The translations under genes and the position numbers were made by a program. DNA of 64,000 nt from assembly GCF_018334155.1 (NCBI RefSeq), contig NZ_JAGXTP010000001.1:992001-1056000 (forward strand). Direction: 5' to 3'. The notes under the pieces are model-generated. The model saw only the letters and a program-made list of their open reading frames with translations, was not told the origin of the DNA and ran no database searches. Source of the DNA: Devosia litorisediminis (GTDB lineage: Bacteria; Pseudomonadota; Alphaproteobacteria; Rhizobiales; Devosiaceae). The stretch's first letter is position 1. Every line of letters begins with the position of its first letter. This document shows, piece by piece, positions 37,576 to 46,419 of the stretch.

Positions 37576-38153
37576 GTCAGATGCCCTTCATCCAGCTTCT
37601 TGATGATCCAGTCGCGATAGCGCTGATCCTTGTTCCTGATTTCCGGCAAAACCCGTGACGCTTCCTCCATAAAGAAGCGATAGTCGCGTCCCATCTCCTG
37701 GCCGCGCCGGGTGTGCATGTCCAGTGCAATGTCGGGAATTTCAGGCATCTGCTCGCCCAGCGCCACAGCTTGCCGGGCCCAGTTCACCATGTCATCGGAG
37801 GTGCGGTCCTTCTCCGAACCTGCCAGAACCCTGATGGCATGGGCCGCAAACAGGAAGCGGTCCCCGCCGGGCCGGGCATGACGCTGATGTTGCTGATACA
37901 GTGTCTCGATTAGCACTGGTGCCTGAGGATTGCCCATGCCGATGTCTTCAACCGCTATCACGCACAACCGGGACCACAGCACTTCCTCGAGCTCGGCACT
38001 GGTCTGGTACATTTCCCAGCCCAGCAACAGGGCATTGTCTGTCATGCCCCGGCGCAGGCTCTTTTGCAGGGCCGAAATGACCTCGTCTGCTGCCATTCCA
38101 TGCTCGGTCGTGGTGCGCTGCCATGGATCGGCCGGTTGCTGAACCTTTATCAT
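37572..38153 (-). CDS. Stand-alone RarA/MgsA C-terminal-domain-like protein
   Basis: A 193-aa protein that resembles only the C-terminal, tetramer-forming part of the AAA+ ATPase RarA (MgsA). The similarity runs from EVISALQKSLRRGMTDNAL through CVIAVEDIGMGNPQAP to IALDMHTRRGQEMGRDYRFF, in the same order as in RarA. No Walker A or B motif is present, so the ATPase half is absent rather than broken: the protein has its own start and lies inside an operon, overlapping ade1. Function in a purine operon is unknown. The family assignment is from remembered RarA sequence and should be checked. Confidence 0.7.
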   Translation of the reverse strand: MIKVQQPADPWQRTTTEHGMAADEVISALQKSLRRGMTDNALLLGWEMYQTSAELEEVLWSRLCVIAVEDIGMGNPQAPVLIETLYQQHQRHARPGGDRFLFAAHAIRVLAGSEKDRTSDDMVNWARQAVALGEQMPEIPDIALDMHTRRGQEMGRDYRFFMEEASRVLPEIRNKDQRYRDWIIKKLDEGHLT

Positions 38154-38265
38154 TCCAATTCTCCCATTGGCGGGTCACGATCCGCGACTCGCACCTGTCA
38201 TTATCATCCCGTGCACCAGGCCCAGTTCAGACCGCTGGTGGGCGGTACCCGTGGGCTTCAAATGC

Positions 38266-39279
38266 TCACATGGAGCTGCCACCGGTGAAGAGGGCAACAG
38301 ATCTGCGCTCGATCAGCTCAAGCGGCAGCCGGGTGACCGGCTCCACGGGCTCCCCGTTCAGCAGAGCCAGCAAGAGCTCAAAGGCGAGACGACCCATTTC
38401 GGGCACAGGCTGGCGGATCGTGGTCAGCGGTGGGTTCACCAGCTCGGCGAACGGCATGTCGTCGAACCCCACCAGGGACATGTCATGCGGTACCGAAAGC
38501 CCGGCGCGCCGAAATGCCTGCAGGACACCGATGGCCAGATTGTCGGAACTGGCGAATATCGCGCTAGGACGGAGCTTCCGTGCGATGATCTGTTGCGCCG
38601 CCTCACTGCCGAAGGAGCGGCTGTAGTCGCGCAGGAACACGTCCGAGGCAGCAAATGTCAGCCCGTCCTGCGCCATGGCGCGCGTGAACCCGGCCAGACG
38701 TTCACCGACGCTCATCAGACCTGGGGGGCCACCGATATACGCAATGTGGCGATGGCCGGCGTCAATCAGGTGGCGTGTCGCCAGATAGGCACCGCGTTCA
38801 TTCTCAACAAAGACACTGGGAAGACAGATGCCGCGAACATCCTCGTCGAGCAGTACTACCTTGTCCTGATTGCCGAGCAGCTTTGCCAGTGATCCGTCAT
38901 CGGGTTGGCTGGTGATCAGGACCATGCCGTCAACATGCCGGTCGCGCATCCGACGGACGGCTTCGATCTCGCGGGCTCGATCGCCATGCGTGGATGACAT
39001 GTAAACGGCATAACCGTGTTTTTCGGCTTCTGCTTCAACAGTAGCCGCGAGCTGGGCGAAGAAGGGGTTGTCGATTTCTGGCGTCACCAGGCCAATGGCT
39101 TCGGCGCGACCGGTCGACAGACGCTTGGCAAGCAGGTTTGGTCGGTAATCCAGCCTCGCAATGGCCGCGTCGATGCGGTCCCGCGTGGCCTGTGGCAGGA
39201 CGATACTGTTGTTGAGGTGGCGCGACACCGTCGTGGGGGACACGCCTGCCGCTGACGCGACGTCGCTTAGTGTCGGCAT
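38266..39279 (-). CDS. LacI family transcriptional regulator
   Basis: A 337-aa repressor. The N-terminal helix-turn-helix is TLSDVASAAGVSPTTVSRHLN with the hinge RPNLLAKRLSTGRA. The periplasmic-binding-protein-like core contains IGLVTPEIDNPFF, AYIGGPPGLMSVGERLAGF, PSAIFASSDNLAIGVLQAF and SLVGFDDMPFAELVNPPLTT. It lies in the minus-strand operon between the creatininase-family gene and the RarA-C-like gene. The palindrome at 40299-40312 in the divergent promoter region is a fitting operator. The effector is probably a purine or nucleoside, by context. Confidence 0.94.
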   Translation of the reverse strand: MPTLSDVASAAGVSPTTVSRHLNNSIVLPQATRDRIDAAIARLDYRPNLLAKRLSTGRAEAIGLVTPEIDNPFFAQLAATVEAEAEKHGYAVYMSSTHGDRAREIEAVRRMRDRHVDGMVLITSQPDDGSLAKLLGNQDKVVLLDEDVRGICLPSVFVENERGAYLATRHLIDAGHRHIAYIGGPPGLMSVGERLAGFTRAMAQDGLTFAASDVFLRDYSRSFGSEAAQQIIARKLRPSAIFASSDNLAIGVLQAFRRAGLSVPHDMSLVGFDDMPFAELVNPPLTTIRQPVPEMGRLAFELLLALLNGEPVEPVTRLPLELIERRSVALFTGGSSM

Positions 39280-39288
39280 GAAGCTGTC

Positions 39289-40029
39289 TCAAATGGCATG
39301 GCGCGCCCTCCACTCACCAATCAGCCGGATATTTTCCGCCACGATTCCGGCAAACAGGGCCGCGCCCTTTTTGGCGGTTGCGCGACATGGGTCACCAAAG
39401 CCGCCGGTCCCATTGAAGGTTCGCAATTGCATCGGTTCGAGACCAAAAGTTGGCGGGAATGAAGGATATTCGGGAACGGCGCGAGACAGGTCGACCGCTT
39501 CAGGGCGAATGGCCAGCATCATGGCGGTCTCCACTTCATCGGCGTGGTAGAATCCGGGGCCTGCCGGTTGGCTATCGCAGATTTCGGAAGCCAGCTTTTC
39601 CAGGCCGGGGTAATCTAGGTGGATGACCGGCAGGCCAGCCTGAGCCAGTGTCCGCGCTGCCAGCGCGATGGGTTCGCGATTGCCGAAATGGCCGTTGATC
39701 ACCACCAGACCCCGGACACCCATGCGCAGCACGCCGTTGCCGATCTCTTCGATCATGGCGCGCAGAGTGGCTGGCGAAAGTGACAGGGTCCCGCTGAACG
39801 CCTCGTTATTCCAGGCGTCGCCATAGGCAATCGGGGGCAGGAGCAGCGCCGAAAGTGCATCGGCGGTGCGGCGGGCGACACTGCTTGCCAAATCGGTATC
39901 GGTGCTTAGCGGAAGGTGGTGGCCGTGCTGCTCGCAGGCCCCAACGGGCAGTACCGCCAGCACGCCCTCATCTACCGCCGCTGCGACATCCACCCAAGAC
40001 ACTTGCGCCAAATCTCGACTGCCGCTCAT
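39289..40029 (-). CDS. Creatininase family protein
   Basis: A 246-aa metal-dependent amidohydrolase of the creatininase fold. The ligand pattern is complete: E33-x-H35 in CEQHGHHLPLSTD with Asp44, NGHFGNREP, and FYHADEVETAMM. Known members open cyclic amides (creatinine, the 2-amino-5-formylaminopyrimidine formamide of archaea and others). ATG at 40029 has GGAGAA eight bases upstream; ATG at 40044 would add five residues. It heads the minus-strand purine operon, so a purine-derived amide is a reasonable but unproven substrate. Confidence 0.87.
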   Translation of the reverse strand: MSGSRDLAQVSWVDVAAAVDEGVLAVLPVGACEQHGHHLPLSTDTDLASSVARRTADALSALLLPPIAYGDAWNNEAFSGTLSLSPATLRAMIEEIGNGVLRMGVRGLVVINGHFGNREPIALAARTLAQAGLPVIHLDYPGLEKLASEICDSQPAGPGFYHADEVETAMMLAIRPEAVDLSRAVPEYPSFPPTFGLEPMQLRTFNGTGGFGDPCRATAKKGAALFAGIVAENIRLIGEWRARHAI

Positions 40030-40262
40030 TCCATTGTTCTCCATATCCGCGTTCAGACTAGCGGTCGGACACCGCAATCCGCAGCTGGCAAAACGTATCT
40101 GCCCGAGCAGCTACCGCCCTATTGGCCATGCGGCAGCGTTTCTCGCCGGGGTCCGCAGCATTGCGTACAGCGCATGATCGCTACCCACCAATGTGTAGTT
40201 GCTTCCCTCTTGTGCATTTTTTCAAGCTGCATATGATTTAGGCATGAACCCAAATTGTGCAT

Positions 40263-40312
40263 TTGACAAGACCTTGAGAAATGGCATGAGACCGACACGT
40301 AAAGCGCTTTAC
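40263..40312 (+). promoter_or_regulatory. Promoter element and LacI-type operator
   Basis: TTGACA at 40263-40268 is a perfect -35. About 30 bp downstream is the 14-bp perfect palindrome GTAAAGCGCTTTAC (40299-40312), the LacI/PurR-like CG-centred form. The site is just upstream of the amidohydrolase start and within the 297-bp region between the two divergent purine operons. The adjoining LacI gene is the likely partner. Confidence 0.7.
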
Positions 40313-40326
40313 AATGTCGTTGCCAA

Positions 40327-41670
40327 TTGAGCCGGGTTCTTCTCACCGATGCCGTCATTTTGACGGTGGACGAACGCAACAGCGTCCATAGCTGCGGCTG
40401 GCTTTCATTTGAGGATGGGCGGATTACCGGTCTGGGGCCGTCAGAGGCACAGCCCGAACCGAGCCGGTTTGACCTGGTGGTCAACATGGCCGGTCATCTG
40501 GTCATGCCTGGTCTGGTCAATGCGCATACACATTCCGCCATGGTGCTGTTTCGTGGACGTTCCGAGGGGCAGAGCCTGCTCACTATGGAAGGCTGGTACA
40601 ACTCCATTCGCGAACCCGAGCTTTCCCTGATTGCCGACGATATCGCGCCAGCAGTCGCGCTCTCCTGTGCCGAAATGCTGCTTTCGGGCACGACAACATT
40701 TTGCGACCAGTACTTTTTTGCCTCCGAGATTGCCCAGGCAGCCGCTGAGAGCGGTATCCGCGCCGTGGTGGCCTACGGCATCGTGCAGTTGGGCGACAAG
40801 GCGCGCGGGGAGGTGGAGCTGGCCAATGCGGCTGCCTTCATCGAGCAGCAACGCACCGCCGATGGCCGCATCGTCCCGTGGTTTGGGCCCCATGCGCCCT
40901 ATGTGGATAATTCGGAAGACCTGCTGCAGGCCGAGGTCGCCATGGCGGTCCACTACGGTGTGGGCCTGCACCTGCATATGGCCGCTGGCCCTGAGGATAA
41001 TGAGCTGACCATGGCCCGCTATGGTCTGACCGCCACCCAGGCGCTCTTGCGCGATGGCTTTTTTGCCGGGCGGGTGCACGCAGCGCATTGTCTTGATCTG
41101 TCAGCGGACGACATCGCCATTTTTGCTGCCGCGCCAGCTGCATCGGTGGCTTACTGTGCCTCGGCCGGTCTGCGGTCTGGCCGGGCGGGGGCATGCCCCG
41201 CAGTTGCGCTCAAGGCAGCCGGAGTGACCGTTGCGCTGGGGACTGACAATGTCGCGGCCAACAATGCCTATGACATGGTGTCTGAAATGCGCGTGGCCGG
41301 TCAGGTTGCTTCACATCGTGAGGGCGTTGCGCAGCCTATTTCGAGCGCCGAACTCATCCGCATGGCCACCATTGATGGCGCCCGTGCTCTTGGGCTGGAT
41401 CACGAGATCGGCTCGCTGGAGCCAGGCAAATCAGCCGATATCATCGCCATTGATATGCGCGGATCCGGCTATTCGGAAACCCCCGACTATGAAACGCTGC
41501 TGGTCTATTCCGGCAGCGGTCGCGACGTCGATAACGTCTGGGTCGCTGGGGAACAATTGGTTGCTGAGCGGCAGCTCGTTCGGCGACCCTATCAGGATAT
41601 CCGATCCGCCTATTCCGCCACTTATCGCGATTTCTGGGCGCGGGTCGAAATCAACAAAAAAGGTAACTGA
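40327..41670 (+). CDS. Amidohydrolase of the chlorohydrolase/MTA-SAH deaminase type
   Basis: A 447-aa metal-dependent deaminase. Motifs: GLVNAHTHSAMVLFRG, ELLLSGTTTF-like EMLLSGTTTFCDQYFF, HLHMAAGPEDNEL, AAHCLDLS and LGTDNVAANN, in the order of the TRZ/ATZ/MTA-deaminase subtype. HxxS-ET, usual for MTA/SAH deaminases, is not clear here, so the substrate may be another aminated purine, nucleoside or a guanine derivative. The start is TTG at 40327, with no strong ribosome site. It opens the plus-strand purine operon. Confidence 0.85.
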   Translation: MSRVLLTDAVILTVDERNSVHSCGWLSFEDGRITGLGPSEAQPEPSRFDLVVNMAGHLVMPGLVNAHTHSAMVLFRGRSEGQSLLTMEGWYNSIREPELSLIADDIAPAVALSCAEMLLSGTTTFCDQYFFASEIAQAAAESGIRAVVAYGIVQLGDKARGEVELANAAAFIEQQRTADGRIVPWFGPHAPYVDNSEDLLQAEVAMAVHYGVGLHLHMAAGPEDNELTMARYGLTATQALLRDGFFAGRVHAAHCLDLSADDIAIFAAAPAASVAYCASAGLRSGRAGACPAVALKAAGVTVALGTDNVAANNAYDMVSEMRVAGQVASHREGVAQPISSAELIRMATIDGARALGLDHEIGSLEPGKSADIIAIDMRGSGYSETPDYETLLVYSGSGRDVDNVWVAGEQLVAERQLVRRPYQDIRSAYSATYRDFWARVEINKKGN

Positions 41671-41671
41671 C

Positions 41672-42634
41672 TTGTCCTCGAGTAAAAATCGCCTGATCCT
41701 GGATACCGATGGTGGTGTGGACGACGCACAGGCACTGTTGATGCTTATTGCCAATGGTCGGACACCGGACGCCATCACCACGGTTTTCGGCAATGTCGGG
41801 CTGGATGTGGCAACCCAGAACATTCTCGCGACGCTGGCGATCGCCAAGGTGGATGTTGCTGTCCATGCGGGAGCAGGGCGCCCGCTGACGCAGCCGGTGA
41901 TCGACGCAAAGTATATCCATGGCGATGACGGTCTGGGGGGCGCGCCAAGGCCTGACGTGGTCGCTGATGTCGCCAGCGAAGACGCCAATGGCTTTCTGAT
42001 CGAAACGCTGCACGCAGCTAGCACGCGCGGAGAAAAGATCGACATCCTGATGATTGGCCCACTGACCAATCTGGCACTGGCGCTACGGCTTGATCCGACG
42101 ATCATCAACGGGATCGGTCAACTCACCATTATGGGCGGCACGGTCTATGGTCGGGGCAATACGACGCCTGCGGCTGAATTCAACATCTATGCCGACCCCG
42201 AGGCTGCCGCGATTGTGTTCGGCGCCGATATCGACATTCTCGTGGCGCCCTGGGAGCCTTGCGTGCTGCACAACATGACCGGTGAGCATGTCGATGAGCT
42301 GTTTGAGGCTGTGCCCGAGAGTCCACAAAAGGCGTTCTCCACCGCCTTGGCACGCCATGCCCGTCAGACTATTGCCGGCTATGGCGGCGGCGACAATTTC
42401 CGCTTTGTCGATCCGCTCGCTGCCGCCGCAGTGATCGAGCCCGATATCATCACCAAGTCCATCCGCGCATCGGTCGATGTCGCTCTCGCGCCTGGCATCG
42501 CCCGGGGCATGACGATTGTTGACCCTTCAGGTCGCCTGGGTACGCCCATGGTGAGCCTGATCGAAGAGGTCAAGCTGGAGCGGCTCATCGCCCTCTACGC
42601 GGCCTCGATTGCCTTCGTTCCACAACACGCCTGA
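41672..42634 (+). CDS. Nucleoside hydrolase (IUNH family), copy 1
   Basis: Splits ribonucleosides into base and ribose. The 320-aa protein has the calcium/active-site N-terminus LDTDGGVDDAQ (usual DTDPGxDDA), then YIHGDDGLGG, ILMIGPLTNLALAL and QLTIMGGTVYGRGN. AEFNIYADPEAA, also typical of the family, follows. TTG at 41672 is the start, with AAAGGT upstream; the previous gene ends two bases before. The Pro-to-Gly change in the first loop separates it from the second copy at 50707-51597. Confidence 0.88.
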   Translation: MSSSKNRLILDTDGGVDDAQALLMLIANGRTPDAITTVFGNVGLDVATQNILATLAIAKVDVAVHAGAGRPLTQPVIDAKYIHGDDGLGGAPRPDVVADVASEDANGFLIETLHAASTRGEKIDILMIGPLTNLALALRLDPTIINGIGQLTIMGGTVYGRGNTTPAAEFNIYADPEAAAIVFGADIDILVAPWEPCVLHNMTGEHVDELFEAVPESPQKAFSTALARHARQTIAGYGGGDNFRFVDPLAAAAVIEPDIITKSIRASVDVALAPGIARGMTIVDPSGRLGTPMVSLIEEVKLERLIALYAASIAFVPQHA

Positions 42635-42658
42635 TCCAACCATCCCAGGAGTACTTCC

Positions 42659-43711
42659 ATGACGTTAAAAAATCTCTCCCGCCGTTCGGCCCTTGGCCTG
42701 CTGTCTGCCGTCGCCCTGATGGGCTCGGTTTCCTCCGGCGCGGTTCTGGCGCAGGAATATTCGGCCGAAAACCCGCTCAAGGTCGCGTTGGTGCTGCACG
42801 GTACCCTTGGTGACAAGAGCTTCTTCGACAGTGCTGCTGCGGGCATGGCCAAGGCCCAGGCCGAGCTACCTGTCGAAATTAAGATCATTGAAGCGGGCTA
42901 TGACAAGACCAAGTGGCAGCCTGCCTTGGCCGATGCTGCAGATAGCGGCTATGACGTTGTTATCGCAGGCACCTACGATATGACGCCTTATATCACCGAG
43001 CTCGCTGACGAATATCCCGAGGTCAAGTTCATCGACTTCGACGATAGCCCGGACTTCAGCGGTGGTGCCTATCCCAACGTGCTTTCGATCATGTACGGCA
43101 CCTCAACTGCCGGCTACCTGGCTGGTTATGCCGCTGCCAAGGTGTCCGAGACCGGCACCATTGCAACCATTCTGGGCATGGAATTCCCCACCGTCACCGA
43201 TTTCAAGGTGGGGTTTGATCAGGGTGCCACGGATGCCAATCCCGACATCAATATCATCAGCACCGTGGCCGGTACGTTCTCCGATCCTGCAAAGGGCAAG
43301 GAAATAGCGCTGGCGCAGTTTGGTCAGGGCGCCGATGTGGTTTTCCCAATCGCGGGCTCCACCGGCATTGGCGCACTGCAGGCCGCCAAGGAAAACGGCA
43401 AGCTCGCCGTTGGCGTGGACAGCGATCAGGCCACGGTCTTTGCCACCTCGGATCCCGAGCAGGCCGAGGTGATCTTCACCTCGGTGGAAAAGAAGATCGG
43501 CGAGTCGTTGTTCCTGGCCCTCAAGGCCACGATTGATGGCACCCAGGAATACGGCAAACGCGAGCTGCTGGGGCTCAAGGATGGTGCGGTGGGGATCTCC
43601 AAGAACAGCTACTACGAAAAGCTCGTTTCCGCGGAAATTCGCGACGAGGTCGAGGCGCTTGAAGCCAAGATTGTCTCGGGCGAGCTGGTCCCCAATAGCG
43701 ACATGGAATAG
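42659..43711 (+). CDS. BMP family ABC transporter substrate-binding protein
   Basis: Periplasmic nucleoside-type binding protein, 350 aa. Signal peptide MTLKNLSRRSALGLLSAVALMG-type, with a twin-arginine-like SRRSAL, cleaved near VLAQ. The BMP/PnrA core contains VALVLHGTLGDKSFFDSAA, IIEAGYDKTKWQPAL, IDFDDSPDFSGG, NVLSIMYGTSTAGYLAGYAAA, DVVFPIAGSTGIGALQAA and GVDSDQATVF. CAGGAG lies before the ATG. BMP systems mostly import nucleosides, which fits the surrounding enzymes. Confidence 0.92.
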   Translation: MTLKNLSRRSALGLLSAVALMGSVSSGAVLAQEYSAENPLKVALVLHGTLGDKSFFDSAAAGMAKAQAELPVEIKIIEAGYDKTKWQPALADAADSGYDVVIAGTYDMTPYITELADEYPEVKFIDFDDSPDFSGGAYPNVLSIMYGTSTAGYLAGYAAAKVSETGTIATILGMEFPTVTDFKVGFDQGATDANPDINIISTVAGTFSDPAKGKEIALAQFGQGADVVFPIAGSTGIGALQAAKENGKLAVGVDSDQATVFATSDPEQAEVIFTSVEKKIGESLFLALKATIDGTQEYGKRELLGLKDGAVGISKNSYYEKLVSAEIRDEVEALEAKIVSGELVPNSDME

Positions 43712-43716
43712 TCGCC

Positions 43717-43741
43717 TGGCGCCGCTGTCACGGCGGCGCCA
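43717..43741 (+). terminator. Intercistronic stem-loop after the BMP gene
   Basis: An 11-bp stem, TGGCGCCGCTG / CGGCGGCGCCA, with a TCA loop, starts six bases after the stop. No proper T-run, so it most likely stabilises the binding-protein mRNA within the operon. Confidence 0.6.
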
Positions 43742-43765
43742 ATTCTGTTTTCTGGAGGGATCATC

Positions 43766-45310
43766 ATGGCGCCGCTACTGCAAGCGACCAGCATCGGCAA
43801 GACGTATCCGGGTGGCGTGGTCGCCAATGACGGAGTCAATCTGACGGTTTCAGCTGGAGAGGTTCACGCTGTCGTGGGTGAAAACGGCGCCGGAAAATCG
43901 ACCCTGATGAAAATCCTGTTCGGCATTGAGCGACCGGACGCCGGCGAACTCACCCTGGATGGCAAGCCGGTGAGCTTTGCCAATCCCCGCGACGCCATCG
44001 ATGCGGGCATTGGCATGGTTTTCCAGCATTTCTCTCTGGTGCCCTCGTTCTCGGTCTATGAGAACGTCGTGCTGGGGTCCGAACCCCGATCCGGCGCCAG
44101 GTTTGACCGCAAGCGCGCCATCGAAGAGGTGCGTGCCCTGTCGAAGCGCTTCCGGCTCAAGGTTGATCCCCTGCCTGCCGTGGGGACGTTGCCCGTAGGA
44201 CAACAACAACGCGTGGAAATCCTCAAGGCGCTATACCGCGACGCGCGCATTCTCATTCTCGACGAGCCCACAGCTGTTCTTGCCCCCCAAGAGATCGAGG
44301 AACTGTTTGTCGCTGTGCGTGAACTGGTCGCGCAGGGCCGGACCGTCATCTTCATAGCCCACAAGCTGCCCGAGGTTTTGGAAATCTCCGACCGCATCAC
44401 CGTAATGCGTGCCGGACGATCGGTGGGCGAAGTGGGGCGCAGCGAGATCACCGAGCAAGGCCTGGCCACCATGATGGTCGGCCGCGACGTGGCGCTGCGC
44501 GTTGATCGTGCGGCGACCGCTGGTGCGCTGGCCTGCGAAATCAAGGCGCTCTGGGTCAGGAGCGAGAGCGGCCAACCCTCGCTGGAAGACCTAAATCTGC
44601 GTGTTCATGCCGGCGAAATCGTTGGACTTGTTGGCGTAGAAGGGAACGGGCAGGCCGCACTGATCGACGCCATATCGGGCGCCGGGCCAATGTCCGCAGG
44701 TGTCGCCTATCTCAACGGCACCAGTCTGGGGCCGCTCAGCACGCTGGAACGGCGCGCGATCGGGGTAGCCAACATCCCCGAAGACCGAATTGCCCAAGGG
44801 CTTGCAGGCGGGGCCAGCGTCGCCGAAAATCTAGTGGCCACCAAGCTAGGGGACAGGCGATATGTCCGGCGCGGACTGCTCGATCTCAGGGCAATCAAGG
44901 CAAACGCCGAGGCGCTGATTGCGCGATATTCAGTGCGGGTCGGTGGCGCGGACCAGGCCGTTGCCACGCTGTCTGGGGGCAATATGCAAAAGGTCGTGGT
45001 TGCCCGCGAACTGTCGGAGCAGCCCAAGCTGCTGCTGGTCAGCCAGCCGACACGCGGTGTCGATCTGGGCGCAACCCAGTTTATCTGGCGCTCATTGACC
45101 GATGCGCGTGACGCGGGCGCCGCGGTACTGCTCAGTTCTGCTGACCTGACCGAACTGCTCGCCCTGTCCGACCGTCTGGTGGTGTTCTATCGCGGTAAGC
45201 TTGTCGCCGCCTTCCACAACGATGACACGCTGACCCCGGAGGTCCTGGGCAGCTACATGCTGGGTCTTGCCGTGCAGACCCAGGAAGAAGTGATGGGAGC
45301 TCTCCGATGA
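43766..45310 (+). CDS. Nucleoside-type ABC transporter ATP-binding protein (two domains)
   Basis: A 514-aa double ATPase. The first domain has Walker A GENGAGKST, FQHFSLVPSFSVYEN, signature LPVGQQQRVEI, ILDEPTAVLAPQE and IFIAHKLPEVLE. The second has a degenerate Walker A (VGVEGNGQAALI), IPEDRIAQGLAGGASVAEN, LSGGNMQKVVVARELS and QPTRGVDLGA. This asymmetric pattern is usual for BMP-type transporters. It ends overlapping the first permease gene by four bases. Confidence 0.94.
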   Translation: MAPLLQATSIGKTYPGGVVANDGVNLTVSAGEVHAVVGENGAGKSTLMKILFGIERPDAGELTLDGKPVSFANPRDAIDAGIGMVFQHFSLVPSFSVYENVVLGSEPRSGARFDRKRAIEEVRALSKRFRLKVDPLPAVGTLPVGQQQRVEILKALYRDARILILDEPTAVLAPQEIEELFVAVRELVAQGRTVIFIAHKLPEVLEISDRITVMRAGRSVGEVGRSEITEQGLATMMVGRDVALRVDRAATAGALACEIKALWVRSESGQPSLEDLNLRVHAGEIVGLVGVEGNGQAALIDAISGAGPMSAGVAYLNGTSLGPLSTLERRAIGVANIPEDRIAQGLAGGASVAENLVATKLGDRRYVRRGLLDLRAIKANAEALIARYSVRVGGADQAVATLSGGNMQKVVVARELSEQPKLLLVSQPTRGVDLGATQFIWRSLTDARDAGAAVLLSSADLTELLALSDRLVVFYRGKLVAAFHNDDTLTPEVLGSYMLGLAVQTQEEVMGALR

Positions 45311-46419
45311 GCACGACAGCAATCCTTGCCCGGCAGTCTCGCTGGAGCACTTTCCGAAAGGAAACGCTGCGCGCTGTGACCGCGATCGCGGTGGCGCTGC
45401 TGGTCACCATCATCGTGGTTCTGCTCACCTCCAAGGCACCATTGGAGGCACTTAACACGCTGCTGACCGCTCCAGCTTCCAAGCCCCGTACTATCGGCCT
45501 GTGGTTCGATGATGTGGCCAAGCTCACAGTGACCGGGCTGGCCTTCTCCCTGGTATTTCAGGCCCGTCAATTTGCCTTGGGCGTTCAAGGACAGATCTAT
45601 GTCGGTGCGCTCGCTTCGTCCTATGTGGCGCTCTCGCCCATTGGGCCCACCTTTGCAGCCATTCCGCTGGGCATTGCTGCGGCGATGCTTGCAGGTGCCG
45701 CCTGGGGGTTCATCCCAGGTCTTGCCAAGGCCAAATTGGGGGCCAATGAAATCGTCTCGTCGCTGATGCTGAACTATATCGCGATTGAGCTGTGCAATTT
45801 TCTGGTCCGCGTGCAACTGCGCGAGAGGCCAGGCGTCCTGACATCGCTGAAATTTCCAGACGCCGCCGTTTTCCCACCCCTAATTCCAGGCACCCGCATC
45901 GATCTGGGCCTCATTCTGGCGCTTGTTGCGACGGTTCTCGTCTGGTTTGCGCTTTATCGCACGAGCTGGGGTCTCAAGCTCCGTCTTGTCGGTCACAATG
46001 CCCGCTTTGCGGAATATGCCGGCATCAAGTCTTCGCTGATCATGGTTTCGGCCATGACTGCTGCAGGTGCTCTTGGAGGCATGCTAGGGGCAATGTTCGT
46101 GCAGGGTCAGACCTATGGCAAAATCACCGTGCTATTTGAGGGCGGTCTGGCCTTTGAGGGCATCCTTGTTGCCATCGTCGCCCGCAGCCGGCCACTGGCC
46201 GTGCCTGTTGTGGCGATCTTTTACGGCTATCTGCGCCAGGGTGCGCAGCTGATGAACATTCGTACCGACGTGCCGGCGGAAGTGATCGGAGTTGTGACCG
46301 CCATCATCATCCTGCTGGTATCCTCCTCCTTCTCGATGCCAGGCAAGAAATGGCTGTCAGCGCAGTTTGGGCGCCGGGCGCAGCCGGCAGGCCTGTCAGC
46401 CGATGGAGCGGCCAAATGA
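45307..46419 (+). CDS. ABC transporter permease, nucleoside type (1)
   Basis: Inner-membrane permease of 370 aa with about nine hydrophobic segments. Family segments include FSLVFQARQFALGVQGQIYVGAL, FIPGLAKAKLGANEIVSSLMLN, LRLVGHNARFAEYAGI and MTAAGALGGMLGAMFVQG. It pairs with the next permease. The ATGA overlaps with both neighbours suggest coupled translation. Confidence 0.92.
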   Translation: MSTTAILARQSRWSTFRKETLRAVTAIAVALLVTIIVVLLTSKAPLEALNTLLTAPASKPRTIGLWFDDVAKLTVTGLAFSLVFQARQFALGVQGQIYVGALASSYVALSPIGPTFAAIPLGIAAAMLAGAAWGFIPGLAKAKLGANEIVSSLMLNYIAIELCNFLVRVQLRERPGVLTSLKFPDAAVFPPLIPGTRIDLGLILALVATVLVWFALYRTSWGLKLRLVGHNARFAEYAGIKSSLIMVSAMTAAGALGGMLGAMFVQGQTYGKITVLFEGGLAFEGILVAIVARSRPLAVPVVAIFYGYLRQGAQLMNIRTDVPAEVIGVVTAIIILLVSSSFSMPGKKWLSAQFGRRAQPAGLSADGAAK

